Assembly: GCA_022559845.1 (NCBI GenBank)
Contig: CM040121.1
Coordinates: forward strand, 343,330,243 to 343,394,242
From: Amorphophallus konjac
Taxonomy: Eukaryota; Streptophyta; Magnoliopsida; Alismatales; Araceae
Direction: 5' to 3'
DNA length: 64,000 nt
Shown piece by piece: positions 1-11,556 of this stretch. The notes under the pieces are model-generated. The model was not told where the DNA came from and did no database searches. It saw only the letters and a list, made by a program, of their open reading frames with translations. A program made the position numbers and the translations under genes. The stretch's first letter is position 1, and every line of letters starts with the position of its first letter.

Positions 1-2361
1 AACATCCCTGAGAGATCTGGTGAAATGGATGCTAGAGGACTTATAGCTGAAGGTCATTCTATAAGTAAACCTTCATTCTTCAATGGAACTGACTATGCAT
101 ACTGAAAGAATCGAATGCAGGTTTTCTTAAGGGCTAAAGACCACGAGATCTGGAATGTGATCAGCCGAGGTCCCTTTGAGCTTCCTGAAGATGAAGATGT
201 CTGGACTCAGGAATAAATTCAAAGATCAACTCTGAATTGGAGTGCGATAAATGCTTTTCAATGCGCTCTACATCCCACCGAGTTTTCCAGAGTGTCAGCC
301 TGCACCACAGCAAAGGAAATGTGGGATAAACTGTAGGTAATCTATGAGTGAACATCTCAAGTAAGAGAAACAAAAGCAAATATGCTAGTCTCTGAATATG
401 AAGCTTTTAAGATGAAATCTGATGAAATCATTTTCGAGATGTATGCTAGGTTGATGCTGCTTACTAACAGTTTGAAGAGTTTTGGGAAGGTCTATAGTGA
501 GTACGAGCTTGTCAGGAAGATCCTCCGGTCCCTGACACCAATCTGGCATACGAAGGCCATTGTAGTAGAAGAATCCAGGAACATGGCAACTACCACTGTC
601 GACGAACTCATCAGTTCTCTTATGACATACGAACTGAATCTCAAGAGAGTCGATGATTCTGAGAAGAAGAAAAAGCCCCTGGCACTTAAGGTAAATTCCA
701 GCAGCAAAGGGTCTTCGAGTGAGCACAGCTCTTCTAGTTCCGAAGAAGACTCAGGTGAGTTTTCTATGCTAACTAGAAAGTTTAAGAAATTTTTGAGGAA
801 AGAAGGTAAGAGTTTCAGACGAAGATACTCCTCAGGGAAAAGATAGTCGAGATATAAATTTGATACTGCCAAAAAGACTGATGGTGTTGTATGTTATAAT
901 TATAGGAAGTCAGGGCACCTGAAGGCGGACTATCCATAACTGCAAAAAGAGAAATAGCCCAGGTGGAAGAATAAGAAGGGCAAGGCCATGGTAAGCACCT
1001 GGAGTGATGAAGAAGAAGATAGTCAGAGAAACTCATCTGATAGTGAGGACAAGGACAAGCTGTGTCTGATGGCCAGAAGAGAAGAAGAAGAAAAGGAAGA
1101 TGATGAGGTAACTTCCCCTTTCAAGAACTATACTTATAGTGATTGGGAAGAAGCATATGCTGAAATTTTAGATAAATATGATGATATTCGTAGAGAGAAT
1201 AGACAATTGAAAAGGAAGATAAACTCCCTTGTAAATGACATCACCTCAAGTGATAGGATTGCATGCCTAGAAATCTAATTCTCTTACTAAAACAGAAGAA
1301 TATAAAATTGTCTTAAACGGATTGAGATGTGAAAATGAAAATCTGAAAAATGTTATTGATGAACTTAAAATCAGAATGTAGAAATTTGAAGAAGAAACAA
1401 AAACTGCAAATGAAAAATGTGAAGTTGTAAAAGGTGTGAATGAAGAATTGAAAAAATCTATTGAAAATATAGAAAAAGAAACCAAAGACAAACAGAATTC
1501 CCTTGAGGCCATGACTCAAGGAACAGAAAATCTAAATGCAATTCTGGGAACTAAAGTCAATTTCAGAAGAGAAGGGTTGGGTTTTAATCCAACAAGCAAG
1601 GAAAGTTTTAAGATAAAAATAATTTCATTTATTGCTGAGAAAGGAAAATCTAAATTCAATCCTTTGATAAAAATAAATTATGAGGAAAACAGCAATGAAA
1701 AATCTGTAAAAAATAAACAAAATAAGGTGAGTGCCAAGGATAAAGGTAAAGGGAAGGTGGATGCTCCTAGAGAACCCAGCACACACACCACTGCACATAA
1801 GCCTAAGAGTCAGGTTAGGGGTCAACAAGTTAGAACCCAAGTCCAAGGAAGCCTCAAGAACAAAACAATCCAGTCACAAAAGTCAGGTAGATGCAACAAC
1901 TACATTGCACCGACGCACATCTCATCTGGGTTCCAGTCCTTTAGAAGCCAGGGTCTGAGCAAGAAGAATTCAGGTCAAAGCTACTACTCTTCTTATCATA
2001 ACTCTGGTAGGACAGGTCAAGGCAGCCATTATGTAAGGTCGATGCAACAGAACATTCAGAAATCCCCTATGATTTTGTTCAACCTAAGTCTGCCCAACCT
2101 AGGTTCACTGCACTCACATATCCCAATGATTTTAGATTCCAACTCTTATGGTTTTAAAAAACACTCGACTGTGAAAAATCAAAGATCAACAACAAACTCT
2201 CAGAATGTGTAAAATGAGTTAAATAAGCAGAACAACAAATCCATAACTCAAATAAAATCACAGAAACAAATGTGGATACCAAGACAACTACTGTCATGTT
2301 TGATTGATTTGACTGCTGTTATGGGGCCCAAGCAGTTTTGGGTTCCGAAATCTTCTACCTG
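1..2361 (+). pseudogene. gag: Element A gag (UBN2-type capsid region, zinc knuckle, coiled coil), broken
   Basis: The frame reads a copia gag of the UBN2 family: a domain start near base 70 (a KPSFFNGT-like motif) and a capsid core readable from 382 to about 846. A zinc knuckle at 892-933 has its second and fourth cysteines changed to tyrosine (TAT codons 901-903 and 931-933). Next come an acidic stretch (988-1278) and a lysine/glutamate-rich coiled coil (1280-1520). A motif GLGFNP near 1574 and a tail ending GPKQFWVPK (about 2318-2350) lie just before a TGA at 2359. This tail marks the gag/pol border of the lineage. Stops at 103, 213, around 332, 347 and 844, and frame changes after 1278, make it a pseudogene. 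Confidence 0.85.
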
Positions 2362-2368
2362 ATTGTAA

Positions 2369-4037
2369 TTGCAGGTATGCCTGGCAGCCACACATAATAG
2401 ATGGTATCTCGACAGTGGCTGTTCTAGGCACATGACCGGGGACAAAATAAAATTATGTATGCTGACTGAGAAAGATGCTGGTCATATAACTTTTGGAGGC
2501 AATACGAAAGGAAAGATAATTGGAACAGGTAAGGTCGGTAAGTGTGTATCATGCTGCATTGAAGATGTTTTACAAGTTGAAGGACTTGCATATAATCTTC
2601 TTAGCATTAGTCAACTATGTGATAAAGGCCATAAAGTAGTTTTTGACTCTCTTGCATGCACCATTTATGAACCCAATTCAGAAACTGTAAAATTCACTGG
2701 AAAAAGAGTCAATAATATCTATATGGTTGATCTAGATGATGCAGCACACATTAATCTATGTTTGTCAATAAATAAAGATGACCGGGCATATCTGTGGCAT
2801 CGTAGATTAGGTCATGCTAGCTATAATGTGTTGCATAAGTTGACTAAATTTAGCATGGTAAAGGGTTTACCTGAAATTTCATTTAATAAGAACAATACAA
2901 TTTGTGAGCCATGTACCCAATGCAAATAGACTAGGAAGTCTTTTAAATCCAGAACTGAAAGCATGTCTTCTAAACTCCTTTGAGCTGATTCACATGGATT
3001 TGTTTGGACCCACCAGGTTAGCGAGTTTGAATGGCAGAAGATATGGATTTGTCTTAGTAGATGACTTTTCTAGATATACTTGGGTATTCTTTTTGACTCA
3101 CAAAAACGATGCTTTCAGTGAATTTCAGGAATTTTTCTACAGAATAAATCAGGATGGTAGGTATTCTATATCCAGTATTCTGTCAGATCATGGTGGTGAG
3201 TTTGAGAACTCACAATTTGATGACTGTTGTAGGAATACTGGGATAATCCACATATTCTCTTCACCAAGAACTCCTAAATAAAATGGAGTAGTTGAACGAA
3301 GGAATAGAACCTTGGTGGAGATGGCTTGAACTATGCTGGTGGAAAATAACTTACCTAGAAGGTTTTGGGCTGAAGCAGTGAACACATCTTGCTACCTTAT
3401 CAATCAGGCTTTGGTAAGACCTTCTACTCAAAAGACTTCTTATGAAATGTTTAAAGGAAAGAAACCTTCACTAGCTCATTTCAAGGTTTTTGGATTTAAA
3501 TATTTTATTCATGTTAACTCTAAAAGAGACCTTGATAAGTTTGAGGCCAAAAGTGAACCAGGAATCTTTCTGGGGTATTCTGAGACTTCTAGAGCCTATA
3601 GGATATATAATATTAAAACTGAAACTGTTGAAGAATCACCACATGTTGTATTTGATGAGACAACTAACAGATCTGAAATTGAATTCTGTAGGAACAAGAA
3701 TGATGGAGAGTTTCTAGAAAATGAAGAAGAGCAAAATGCAGAACAAGGAGATGAAGGTGAGACTGAAGGGTCAGGAGTTCAGGGGGAGGTAATTGAGAGC
3801 TCAGGTAATCAGCTTACCAATATCAGAGTACTTAGAGATCACCCATTAGAAAATATAATTGGTAATTTGAATGAACCCCCTAGAACTAGATCTCACTTTA
3901 GAAATGAAAATGAACTAAATTCATTTGCTCTTGTCTCACAAGTAGAACCCAAAAATATTGAAAATGCCTTAAAAGATGATCATTGGATTAATGCCATGCA
4001 TGATGAACTTAGTCAGTTTGAGAGGAACAAGGTATAG
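2369..4037 (+). pseudogene. pol: Element A pol, first half: protease and integrase
   Basis: The protease starts with WYLDSGCSRHMTG; its catalytic aspartate codon is GAC 2411-2413 and is intact. A GAG-pre-integrase zinc region (WHRRLGHASYNVLHK) is followed by the integrase core, with the first aspartate in HMDLFGPT near 2992-3015, the second in SDHGGEFEN near 3184 and the glutamate in NGVVERRNR near 3283. Stops are TAG 2927-2929, TAA 3279-3281, TGA 3327-3329 and TAG 4035-4037. A one-base shift near 2970-2978 moves the frame ahead of the integrase core. The acidic linker (about 3700-3800) is normal for copia integrases. The protein cannot be made in one piece from this copy. Confidence 0.9.
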
Positions 4038-5479
4038 CACTTAGTTCCTAAACCAACACATGGCTCCATTATAGGCACAAAATGGGTTTTCAGGAATAAA
4101 ATTGATGAATAAGGAAAGATTGTTAGAAATAAGGCTAGGCTAGTGGCACAAGGGTATAATCAGGAATTTGGGATATATTTTGAAGAGTCCTTTGCTCCTG
4201 TAGCCACGCTAGAAGCCATTAGAGTTCTTCTTGCATTTACATGTAGCCTAGGAATAAAACTTCAGCAGATGGATGTCAAATCTGCATTCTTGAATGGTTT
4301 AATAAAAGAAGATGTTTTTGTCAAACAACCCCCTGGCTTTGAGTGTATTGACTTTCCTAACCATGTGTATAAACTGGACAAGGCACTGTATGGACTGAAA
4401 CAAGCTCCCAGAGCTTGGTACTATAGGTTGAGCTCTTTCCTCACAGGTAAAGGTTTCTCTAGAGGTGGGGTTGACAAAACTTTATTTAATAAGATAGATA
4501 ACAAGGATACTCTTGTTGTTCAGATTTATGTAGATGACATAGTGTTTGGGTCAACTAAACCATCCATTGTGAGGAATTCTCAAATTTAATGACTGATAAA
4601 TTTGAAATGAGTTCAATGGGAGAACTAAAGTTTTTCCTTGGTTTACAGTATCTGTCAAACCTCAGAGGGAAGCTTCATCACTCAGGCAAAGTATATCAAG
4701 GATCTGTTGAAGAAATACAAGCTAGAAAATCTCAAGGCCATCACTGCACCAATGGGTACATCAACTAGTCTTGATGTTGACCCAGAAGATAAATTGGTTG
4801 ATTCCAAAATATATAGAGGTATGATCGGATCCTTACTCTATCTTACTGCATCTCGTCCAGATATTCAATTTTCTGTGTGTTTATGTGCTAGATTTCAGGC
4901 TAGTCTTAAGGAGTCTCACATGAGTGCAGTGAAAAGGATTTTTAGATATCTATCTGCCACCCTTGATTTAGGTCTATGGTATCCTGCTAGGTGTGAGTTT
5001 GAACTGATAGCTTACACTGATGCAGACTATGCAGGGTGTAGGATAGATAGAAAAAGCACTAGTGGGTATTGTCAATACCTAGGTGGTTGTCTAGTATCTT
5101 GGGCATCTAAGAAGTAACACATTGTTGCTCTTTCCACTGCTGAAGTTGAGTATGTTGCAGCAGGAAATTGTGCAGCCCAGGTTCTCTGGATCAAACACCA
5201 GCTCATTGACTATCATATCAAACTTGGATGTATTCCTATCCTTTGTGATAATACTAGTGCTATATCCTTAACTAAAATCATGTTCATCATTCCCGGACTA
5301 AGCACATTGAGATAAAACACCATTTCTTGAGAGATGAAGTAAATAAGAATGAAATTGAATTGAATTTTGTAGAATCAGAAAAATAGATTGCTGGTATATT
5401 TACTAAACCTCTTAGAAATGAAAGATTTAAGTTCTTAAGAAGAGAACTTGGTTTATGTAAATTTCAGCATGATAACTGA
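4038..5479 (+). pseudogene. pol: Element A pol, second half: reverse transcriptase and RNase H
   Basis: The RT begins around WVFRNK at 4084 and carries ARLVAQGYNQ, KSAFLNG, and the catalytic YVDD box at 4527-4538. Frameshifts near 4570 and 4650 break it. RNase H follows with LIAYTDADYAG (about 5005-5037), STSGYCQYLGG and WASKK, then TAEVEYVAA. TAA 5115-5117 interrupts it, and the reading ends at TGA 5477-5479. RT and RNase H copy the RNA genome into DNA inside the Gag particle. The order and motifs are diagnostic of Ty1/copia. Confidence 0.9.
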
Positions 5480-5751
5480 TTGCTTGAGTTTTTCTTACAT
5501 GGACTAAATGCCTTTTATATTTCATATTAAAAATGCACATGTTTCATGCTGTTCGTACAAGTAAAATGTAGTTGTCATTGCATGTATTGCATTGCATTCT
5601 GTTCATCTTGATCCTAAAGGTATCTCAAAAGGTATGCTGGGAGAAGGGCAGATTTCCTCTGTCTGGAAACCCACACCTTGTGTAGAGGCAAGACCGCCAC
5701 CAGGTACCATGGGTCAAGGGTGTGTCTAGAGTCTACATCCTGTTTTGCTTA
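5480..5751 (+). other. Element A 3' non-coding region, first part
   Basis: No ORF of note. It contains the sequence CCGCCACCAGGTACCATG (5694-5711). Related CCGCC-N-AGTACCAT sequences occur at the matching place after RNase H in element C (about 54126) and after gag in element B (about 22535, minus strand). The last five bases, GCTTA (5747-5751), are the left target duplication of the solo LTR. Confidence 0.6.
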
Positions 5752-6029
5752 TGTTGGATCGCTGGTTTTGATAATGACAATTTTTGAGTCATGTGTGATA
5801 GAATTGTGGTCAGTGCATCTGATTAGAATATCTGATTAATTCATGTGAACTGTTTGCATGGTGGATTGCTCATGTCTGGAAACCCTAGTCTTGATAGTGA
5901 CTTTCTGATGAATCATGCTTAGCTGTTGGTGCTTTAATTCTCCAATCTTATTTGTTGTGTATGGTCCATGTGGTCCATGCTATTTCATAGACTAAGTCAT
6001 ATTCAGTGCATGATGTGTCTCGCTCATAA

Positions 6030-6935
6030 TCTTGCTCGGTGCAACTCTCGCTTAGTTCTGCACTTCATGCATAAGTGCTTGCCTCAATGCAAGTTTTTGT
6101 TCATGCCCACATACTATTGATTAGCTTCTTTCTCGGTGCATCCAAATGCATCATGCGCATCTAGACTCGGTGCATTCCTTGCCCTTGCATCTCACCTCCA
6201 GGGGTCGGTGCAATTTGTGGGTCAGTGCAATTCTTGACCAGCACGCACTGTATTAGTCTCCTCATTTTGTCCAATGCATTTCACTCTGCCATCTTTGTGC
6301 AAGTTCTTACATGGACAGGAAATCTTGACTCGGTGCAAGCTGTGTCTTGCATCTCTATCTGGCATCTCGATGCAGATCTTGCTTGGGCAGCCTAACCCGA
6401 GTCGGTGCAATCCTTTCTTTGTCATCTTTTCACTTGTTCAGTGCTTTTCTCGTTTTTGCTCATCTTATCTCGGTGCATTCTCTTTCTCTTTGAAATACTC
6501 GATGTCGGTGCACATTTTTGCTCCATGCACACCAAGCCTATTCAAATCCCTTTAGCAATGAGGTCGGTGCAGTTCATGTTTCATGTCTTCTAGACTCGGT
6601 GCAAGTCCTGTAGACAGCTAAGTGGATTGGTGCAACGTTTGCTTCATTTCACATCGGTGCCTTTCTTGTCCATCTTAGTCGATGCTTATTCCTTTGACTC
6701 GGTGCAAATTTTTCTCTCTGGCAAAATCAAGTCAGTACATCTTTGCATTTTTTTGCTTCCTATCCGTGCATATCTGTTGCACGATCAGAGTCTATGGTTT
6801 GTGCTAATGACGTCATGCGTCTTCTCAAGACAGTGCATCTCTCGCTTTTGCTCACTTCAACTCGGTGCAACCTCTTGTTCACCTTGTTGCAAGTCAGTGC
6901 AACTGTTGATTTGGGAACTTCTACTCAGTGCAGTT
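6030..6935 (+). repeat. CTCGGTGCA motif array in solo LTR
   Basis: About 17 copies of (C/G)TCGGTGCA or one-base variants are scattered at 20-80 bp intervals, for example at 6036, 6132, 6169, 6205, 6331, 6402, 6469, 6504, 6563, 6595, 6700, 6860 and 6894. The spacing is irregular, so this is not a simple tandem repeat. It lies upstream of the TATA box. Confidence 0.75.
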
Positions 6936-7038
6936 TCTGGCCTCTTACTCATTACACTGATTCGAATTGTGCTAAGTTTGTGATAAAATGACTATCTCTT
7001 TTCTGACAATTTGTCTGTGCATTCACCAGGGTGATTGT

Positions 7039-7163
7039 CACGTGATCTGAGGAAGATAGAACTCCAGAATGTTCCAACACGTGCTCCAGCCTTGAGGGCG
7101 GGAGTGTCCCCTCCACTCACCCAATGTGTGACATGTAAGTCCGAGACTGAAGTCATATAAAAA
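7039..7163 (+). promoter_or_regulatory. Solo LTR promoter: CACGTG boxes and TATA
   Basis: CACGTG palindromes (plant G-box core) lie at 7039-7044 and 7078-7083, followed by TATAAAAA at 7156-7163. A purine-rich GA leader follows at 7195-7390. The layout matches the other Sirevirus-type LTRs in this window. Confidence 0.6.
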
Positions 7164-7733
7164 TCCTTTCTCTGAAGAGATTGATTGTGATGCGAAGAAC
7201 AGAGAAGAAAAAGAGAGGGAGAGCAGCAGAAAAAGAGAGTCTCAGTGAAGAAAAAGAAAAGAGAGAGCCAGCAGAAGAAGAAAAAAAAAGAAGGAGGAGT
7301 CGCCAGGAGAGCGAGAGAGCATACTGAGAGAAGAAGAAGAAAGAAAGAGGAAGAGAGTGTAGAGAAGAGAGGAGGGACAGTGAAGAAGCGGCTGAAGCAC
7401 ATTGAAGATCTGTTTCAAGATTGGCCTCGTCGATCAAATCCAGAGCCATCAAGCTCATTGGAGCTATATTCTGATTAGTTTTTCTTTTGTCCTTTTATTT
7501 GTTCTTTTTCATATCCTTAGTGTTTTCCGTTTCCATTGTTTGGGATCGGGGTTCCTCCTGTGGATTCAGGGGAAGAGAGACTTGGGTCTCTGGTTGCTGG
7601 TGACTGGGTGTCACTAGCGGTTCCTTCCGGGTTGGAAGAAGAGAGGAGTGTGTTCCTCTTGCTCAAGCTCTTAGGCAGCGTTTGTAGGCAAGCTGTGGTG
7701 CCCAGCGGTTTCAAGCTGTGAGGCAGCAGTAAG

Positions 7734-7785
7734 CCACACTCTTGTTGGAGAGTGGGGTGGATGTAGGCCTGATGACCGAACCACC
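7734..7785 (+). ncRNA. Two-hairpin structure of the LTR leader (solo LTR copy)
   Basis: Stem 1 pairs CCACACTC (7734-7741) with GAGAGTGG (7748-7755), with one mismatch. GGTGG (7756-7760) pairs with CCACC (7781-7785) around a weak inner stem GGCC/GACC. It lies about 570 nt downstream of the TATA box and so is transcribed. Confidence 0.5.
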
Positions 7786-8214
7786 TAAAACCCCTTGTGC
7801 ATTGTGATCTGATTTCTTCTCTGAGGTTACTAAGTGCATGTTTAGGATCGCGACCTAATTGCCTTTCAGCCACGGTGAATGAATGCTTAAGATCAGTTCG
7901 ATCACCTAGAATCGCGGGGTTTACTGGGCATGCAGGTTAAGTGTTCTATCTTGTGTCTCGTTAGAACGTCTGTTTAAGATCAAGCTGATTTACTGCATTC
8001 CATTCTTCTAAAACGCTATTTGTGCTCGCTTTAGGCTGACCCATTAAGTGCTTGAGTGTGGATCTTGATAGAAAACCTGCATTACTGAATCAAAGCTTTA
8101 TTTTCGCAAGATCTTGTAAGTTCAGTGTTAATCAAGATCTAAGTTTCAAATTGGGCAAATTTCATTTTGGGATTCATTCACCCCCCCCTCTGAATCCGGG
8201 CCCTTCACTCAACA

Positions 8215-9361
8215 GCTTATGTCAGTCGAAATTCATACATGTGTTATAAATGTTGTGTCAAGCAGTATTGCTTATAGACAGGGGGAGTTTGTATCAAAAA
8301 CATCCTGTGTCCATCTTATTTCTTGCATATTAATAGGGGGAGTTCATGGTAGAATGTTTAAAGGTTAAGTCAGATCAGGTCCATGTTGTTGCATCAAGGC
8401 AGATGTAAGTGACTCTTAAGGAATGTCTACACCCAAAGTCGACACCTGTTTGAATAAGTTATGTCTTATACTTCTTGTGTCTTTCGTTCTGACTCTGTCA
8501 TTTTTCGGTCAACTGAAATCCTCACTGTTCTTGGTTTGAATAATCTCAGTTAGACCAATGTCTTTTCCTTTATATCTATCTTATCACTTGGCATTTTATC
8601 ACTTGGAATCAAATTCTTGTCCACTGAACTGTCTAGCAAAATCATGTACTTCTCTTGAGCTGAAATGATAACAATCTGATCTTCAGTTCCTTACTCTGAG
8701 CTACTAAAAAGTCAGAAATCTTTCATATAAGATTCTATAATGCACCATGAAAAATTGATGGTTTAGGTCTAATGAATTTAAGAGTCTAAGGATTAAACTC
8801 AATTAAAAGGCTGCAGTTTTTAACTTAATAGCCTTTAACCAAATCCAACATGGTATGTTTTGTAAACTCTCTCAGAATCTAAAAGTTTTAAAGTTCATAA
8901 GAATCTTAGTTGAGAAACTTGGATTGTGTATTGTTCTTAAACATAAATCTTTCTGAAAACCTAAGGGCAACCATGTCAAAATTATGAGTCAAAATCCTGT
9001 AGACAGAACAATGGCTAAGTGCACCGAGAAACTAGGTCTTTCATCAAAGAAATGAAAAGAACCTATGTCATGAAGTGCTTTAGTTAACTCTGTTCAAAAA
9101 TTGAAACAGAATGGTTAATTTCACTGAGTAACTAGGGGTACTGGTGTCTAAAAAATGTATACCCTTACATCAAAAGGTGCAAATTATACCTGAATGTTCT
9201 AAAATTTGAAACAGAATGGTAAATTCTACTGAGTAACTAGGGATACTGACGTCTAATCAACGTGTACCCTTATGTCAAAAGGTATGGATTATACCTGACT
9301 GTTCTGAAAAGTAAAAGAAGATCATGCTATAACCCTGTAGTGAAAAATCAGAATCATCAAA
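8215..9361 (+). other. Element A 3' non-coding region, second part
   Basis: No ORF. It holds the right target duplication GCTTA (8215-8219), purine tracts CAGGGGGAG (about 8279) and TAGGGGGAG (about 8334), and the structured module listed separately. Compared with element C, the roughly 700 bp expected between the module and the LTR are missing here. Confidence 0.6.
9010..9278 (+). ncRNA. Conserved structured module downstream of pol, element A copy
   Basis: In order: a GCACCGAGAAACTA start; a hairpin CTTTCAT/ATGAAAAG (9038-9059) with loop CAAAGAA; the sequence ATGTCATGA (9064-9072); AACTCTGTT and a hairpin with GAAACAGAATGGTT; then a core CTAGGGGTACTGGTGTC ending in TATACCCTTA (9131-9166). 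The core is repeated about 105 bp later (9231-9276). The same order is found in element C (54751-55020) and element B (21374-21590, minus strand). Function unknown. Confidence 0.6.
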
Positions 9362-9366
9362 ATGTC

Positions 9367-9790
9367 GCGATGCACTATATGCTAGCTGTTGCGTCATCAG
9401 GTCGATGCACACTAGAGACTGGTCATTATTGTTGTTCAATAATGAGCTAGCGATTGCTGTATAAGGTCGATGCGATAAAGGCTATTAGTCATAAGGTCAG
9501 TGCACCTTGTAAGCAAGGTCGATGCAATAATGTCTTGCATCGATGCGTTTATGCATTTCATTATACATCTCCAGGACATGTCGACACGCCTTAGTGGCAC
9601 GTCGATGTTATAGTACATGATGTGCGGGTCTGTGCATTGATAGGTCGATGCACTATGCATAAGCATCAAAGGAGATATAGTCTTTCTGACTGAATGAGGT
9701 CTACCTATATGATATACAAGTCGATGCTTTAGTGAAATACTACTGCATTATTTTCTTCGCGTCAGTAAGATAGGTCGATGTACTTTGTTT
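9367..9790 (+). repeat. GTCGATGCA motif array in element A LTR
   Basis: About ten copies of GTCGATGCA or near variants (near 9367, 9401, 9467, 9496, 9519, 9540, 9602, 9646, 9720 and 9774). This motif differs by one base from the CGGTGCA motif of the solo LTR. Confidence 0.7.
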
Positions 9791-10035
9791 GTGCATTGAT
9801 GCATGTGCAAATCTTCGCACATCCATTCATATGATTTGCCTATGAAATATCTGAGCCTGCATTTCTTAGATACCTACTACTTGTTTCATGACAAGATTGT
9901 TAATGAATTTCTATATTTGGTTTGGCAGGAGAAAACAAGATGAAGATCATCAAGTAATAATCCATATTCATGCTCAAACACCTTAGATGCATAAAGCAAC
10001 CTCATTGATCAACTGGAGGCAGAAATTTTGATTGT

Positions 10036-10270
10036 CACGTGGGTTCGAAAGTACAACCAGTGGGAGCACGTGATCCGAGGCTATCTCCCAGCTCTTTGAA
10101 GATTCTTAACGAAATAACCTTTCCACGTGGTTGTTTCTTAAAGAACCTTCACTTCTTCATCTGACACGTGGCCAAGTATTTTTTGAAGGCTTTGGGCGAG
10201 AGCGTTCCTTCCACGTGCCCAAATTGAATCTTGTGGGACCACAAGAACTCACGTTCGCAAGGATAAATAG
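10036..10270 (+). promoter_or_regulatory. Element A LTR promoter with five CACGTG boxes
   Basis: CACGTG occurs at 10036, 10067, 10124, 10165 and 10212, followed by a TATA-like GATAAATAG at 10262-10270 and a GA-rich leader. CACGTG is the core of plant G-box/ABRE elements bound by bZIP and bHLH factors. Five in 180 bp is far above chance. Confidence 0.65.
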
Positions 10271-10777
10271 AGGCCAGAGCGAGAGCGGTAAAAAAATGGA
10301 GAAGAGATAACGAAAGAGAGAGGAGCTGCAGAAGATCAGTAGATCGAGAAAAGGAGAAGTAGAAGAGAGTTGCGAGAGCAACTGCAAATCAAAAAAGAGA
10401 GAGTGCAGATGCTGAAAAGAACCTGAGAGAGAGAGAGAGAGCTCGACACAGAAAAGAAAAAGAGAGAGAAAATAGAGTGTCGGAAGAATGAGAAGAATTC
10501 TGAGAGTAGAGAGAGCTTGAGAAGAAGCTGATTTGATCTCGACTTCTAGATCAGATCCAGAGTCAAATTGCTCTAGAGAAAGGGGTACACCTTTTCATTC
10601 TATTATTGTTTTCCTTCGTTTATTTCAATTCGTTTCTTTTGAAAGTTTGTAAGCTGTGTAATCAACGGTCGAAGCAGTGAGGCAGCGGCGAGGTGTGATC
10701 CTCAGATAGCAAGCTGTGGAGCTCAGTGGGTTATAACCTGTGTAATCAGTGGATTCAAAGCTGTAATTCAGCGGAAG

Positions 10778-10833
10778 CCTCACTCGATTGAGTGAGGGGT
10801 GGACGTAGATCTCAAGATTGAGATCGAACCACC
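10778..10833 (+). ncRNA. Two-hairpin structure of the LTR leader (element A copy)
   Basis: Stem 1 is perfect: CCTCACTC (10778-10785) with GAGTGAGG (10790-10797), loop GATT. GGTGG (10798-10802) pairs with CCACC (10829-10833) around inner stem GATCTCAA/TTGAGATC (10808-10825). This is the clearest copy of the structure. Confidence 0.6.
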
Positions 10834-11332
10834 TTAAAACTGCTTTGTTCACTGTGTGATTGCTTGGCGTGTCTGAATTTCTTCAGTGGTCTATCTATCA
10901 TATATTTACCTATCAATCGATACCTCAATGGTATATCAAAAGTTACAGTCGTAAGGATAGATTACATCTACTTGGAAAACTGCTTCTTGCGTGAGGGATT
11001 TTGTGAATCAAACCTCCGCCCAGTACTAGATTGAGGTGTGCTCTTGAATGCTTATCTGCTGATCACTTTATCATCTGCTAGTCTATGTGATTGATAGCAT
11101 TTCTTCATTGGATATACTTGTTGTTTACCTCAGTTTGATTTGATAGCTCATTTTTCAGTAGAGTTTTCATTTCGCATTTTATTTACTGCTAGAGAATTAA
11201 AAATTGGGGTTGATCTATTCACCCCCCCCTCTTGCTCAGTAGTTCATCCATACTCATCAGCTAGTTACGCAGGATGCGCAGGAACGAGAACCTTCTTTCA
11301 GCAACAAATTCTAAGTCTAGGGATAGTTAAGT

Positions 11333-11345
11333 TGGTATCAGAGCC
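11333..11345 (+). other. Primer binding site (initiator Met tRNA) of the Tekay-type element
   Basis: TGGTATCAGAGCC is the complement of the 3' end of plant initiator methionine tRNA, the usual primer site for Tekay and many copia elements. Confidence 0.85.
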
Positions 11346-11556
11346 TACGCTTAAGTAAGTCCTAGGAAAATGTCGTGTCATAGGTTAAGTCCAAGGTTTA
11401 ATGACCCACACCTATGAACTAGGAAGAAAATTCCAAACCCATGTAAGATTGGGTAGAGCCAGGGATGAGATAGTTTATTTAGAAATTAACCTTTAGGTTA
11501 ATCCTTATAAATTCCAAAGCGAATAACTAATTATTTATTTTCTCAGGAACTTCATA

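Larger units (their letters stand above)
5752..8214 (+). mobile_element. Solo LTR of a Sirevirus-type element, with 5-bp target duplication
   Basis: It starts TGTTGGATCG and ends CACTCAACA, and is flanked by identical GCTTA at 5747-5751 and 8215-8219. Length is 2463 bp with no internal coding region, so it is the product of LTR-LTR recombination in an element that had inserted into element A. Within it are a CGGTGCA motif array, CACGTG boxes, a TATA box, a GA-rich leader (7195-7390), the two-hairpin structure, and the lineage-typical CACCCCCCCC tract near the end (8187). Confidence 0.92.
1..11306 (+). mobile_element. Element A: decayed Sirevirus-type Ty1/copia retrotransposon, 5' end outside the window
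   Basis: Domain order is gag, protease, integrase, reverse transcriptase, RNase H, a long 3' non-coding region with GGGGGAG polypurine tracts (about 8281 and 8336), then a probable 3' LTR. The copia order (integrase before RT), the long coiled-coil gag and the multiple purine tracts are features known for the Sirevirus lineage. The 5' LTR and PBS must lie to the left of base 1. A solo LTR (5752-8214) splits the 3' region. The LTR ends in CA at 11306. The next bases, AATTC at 11307-11311, are the predicted target duplication. Reading frames hold many stops and at least three frameshifts, so this copy cannot be autonomous. Confidence 0.85.
9362..11306 (+). mobile_element. Probable 3' LTR of element A (start uncertain)
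   Basis: The LTR is recognised by its promoter block (CACGTG boxes and TATA), a GA-rich leader (10290-10520), the two-hairpin structure, and the tract GATCTATTCACCCCCCCC (11211-11228). It ends CAGCAACA at 11306. The left end is not clear: an ATCATCAAAATGT at about 9351 resembles the purine-tract/LTR junction of elements B and C with the purine run lost. The first few hundred bases of the LTR may be deleted. Confidence 0.6.

Noticed and set aside
7153..7478. Arg/Lys/Glu-rich or Ser/Leu-rich ORFs on both strands
   Set aside because: GA-rich LTR leader sequence downstream of the TATA box; low complexity, no family resemblance.
9262..9669. Short ORFs in the GTCGATGCA array
   Set aside because: They follow the repeated motif and have no support beyond length.
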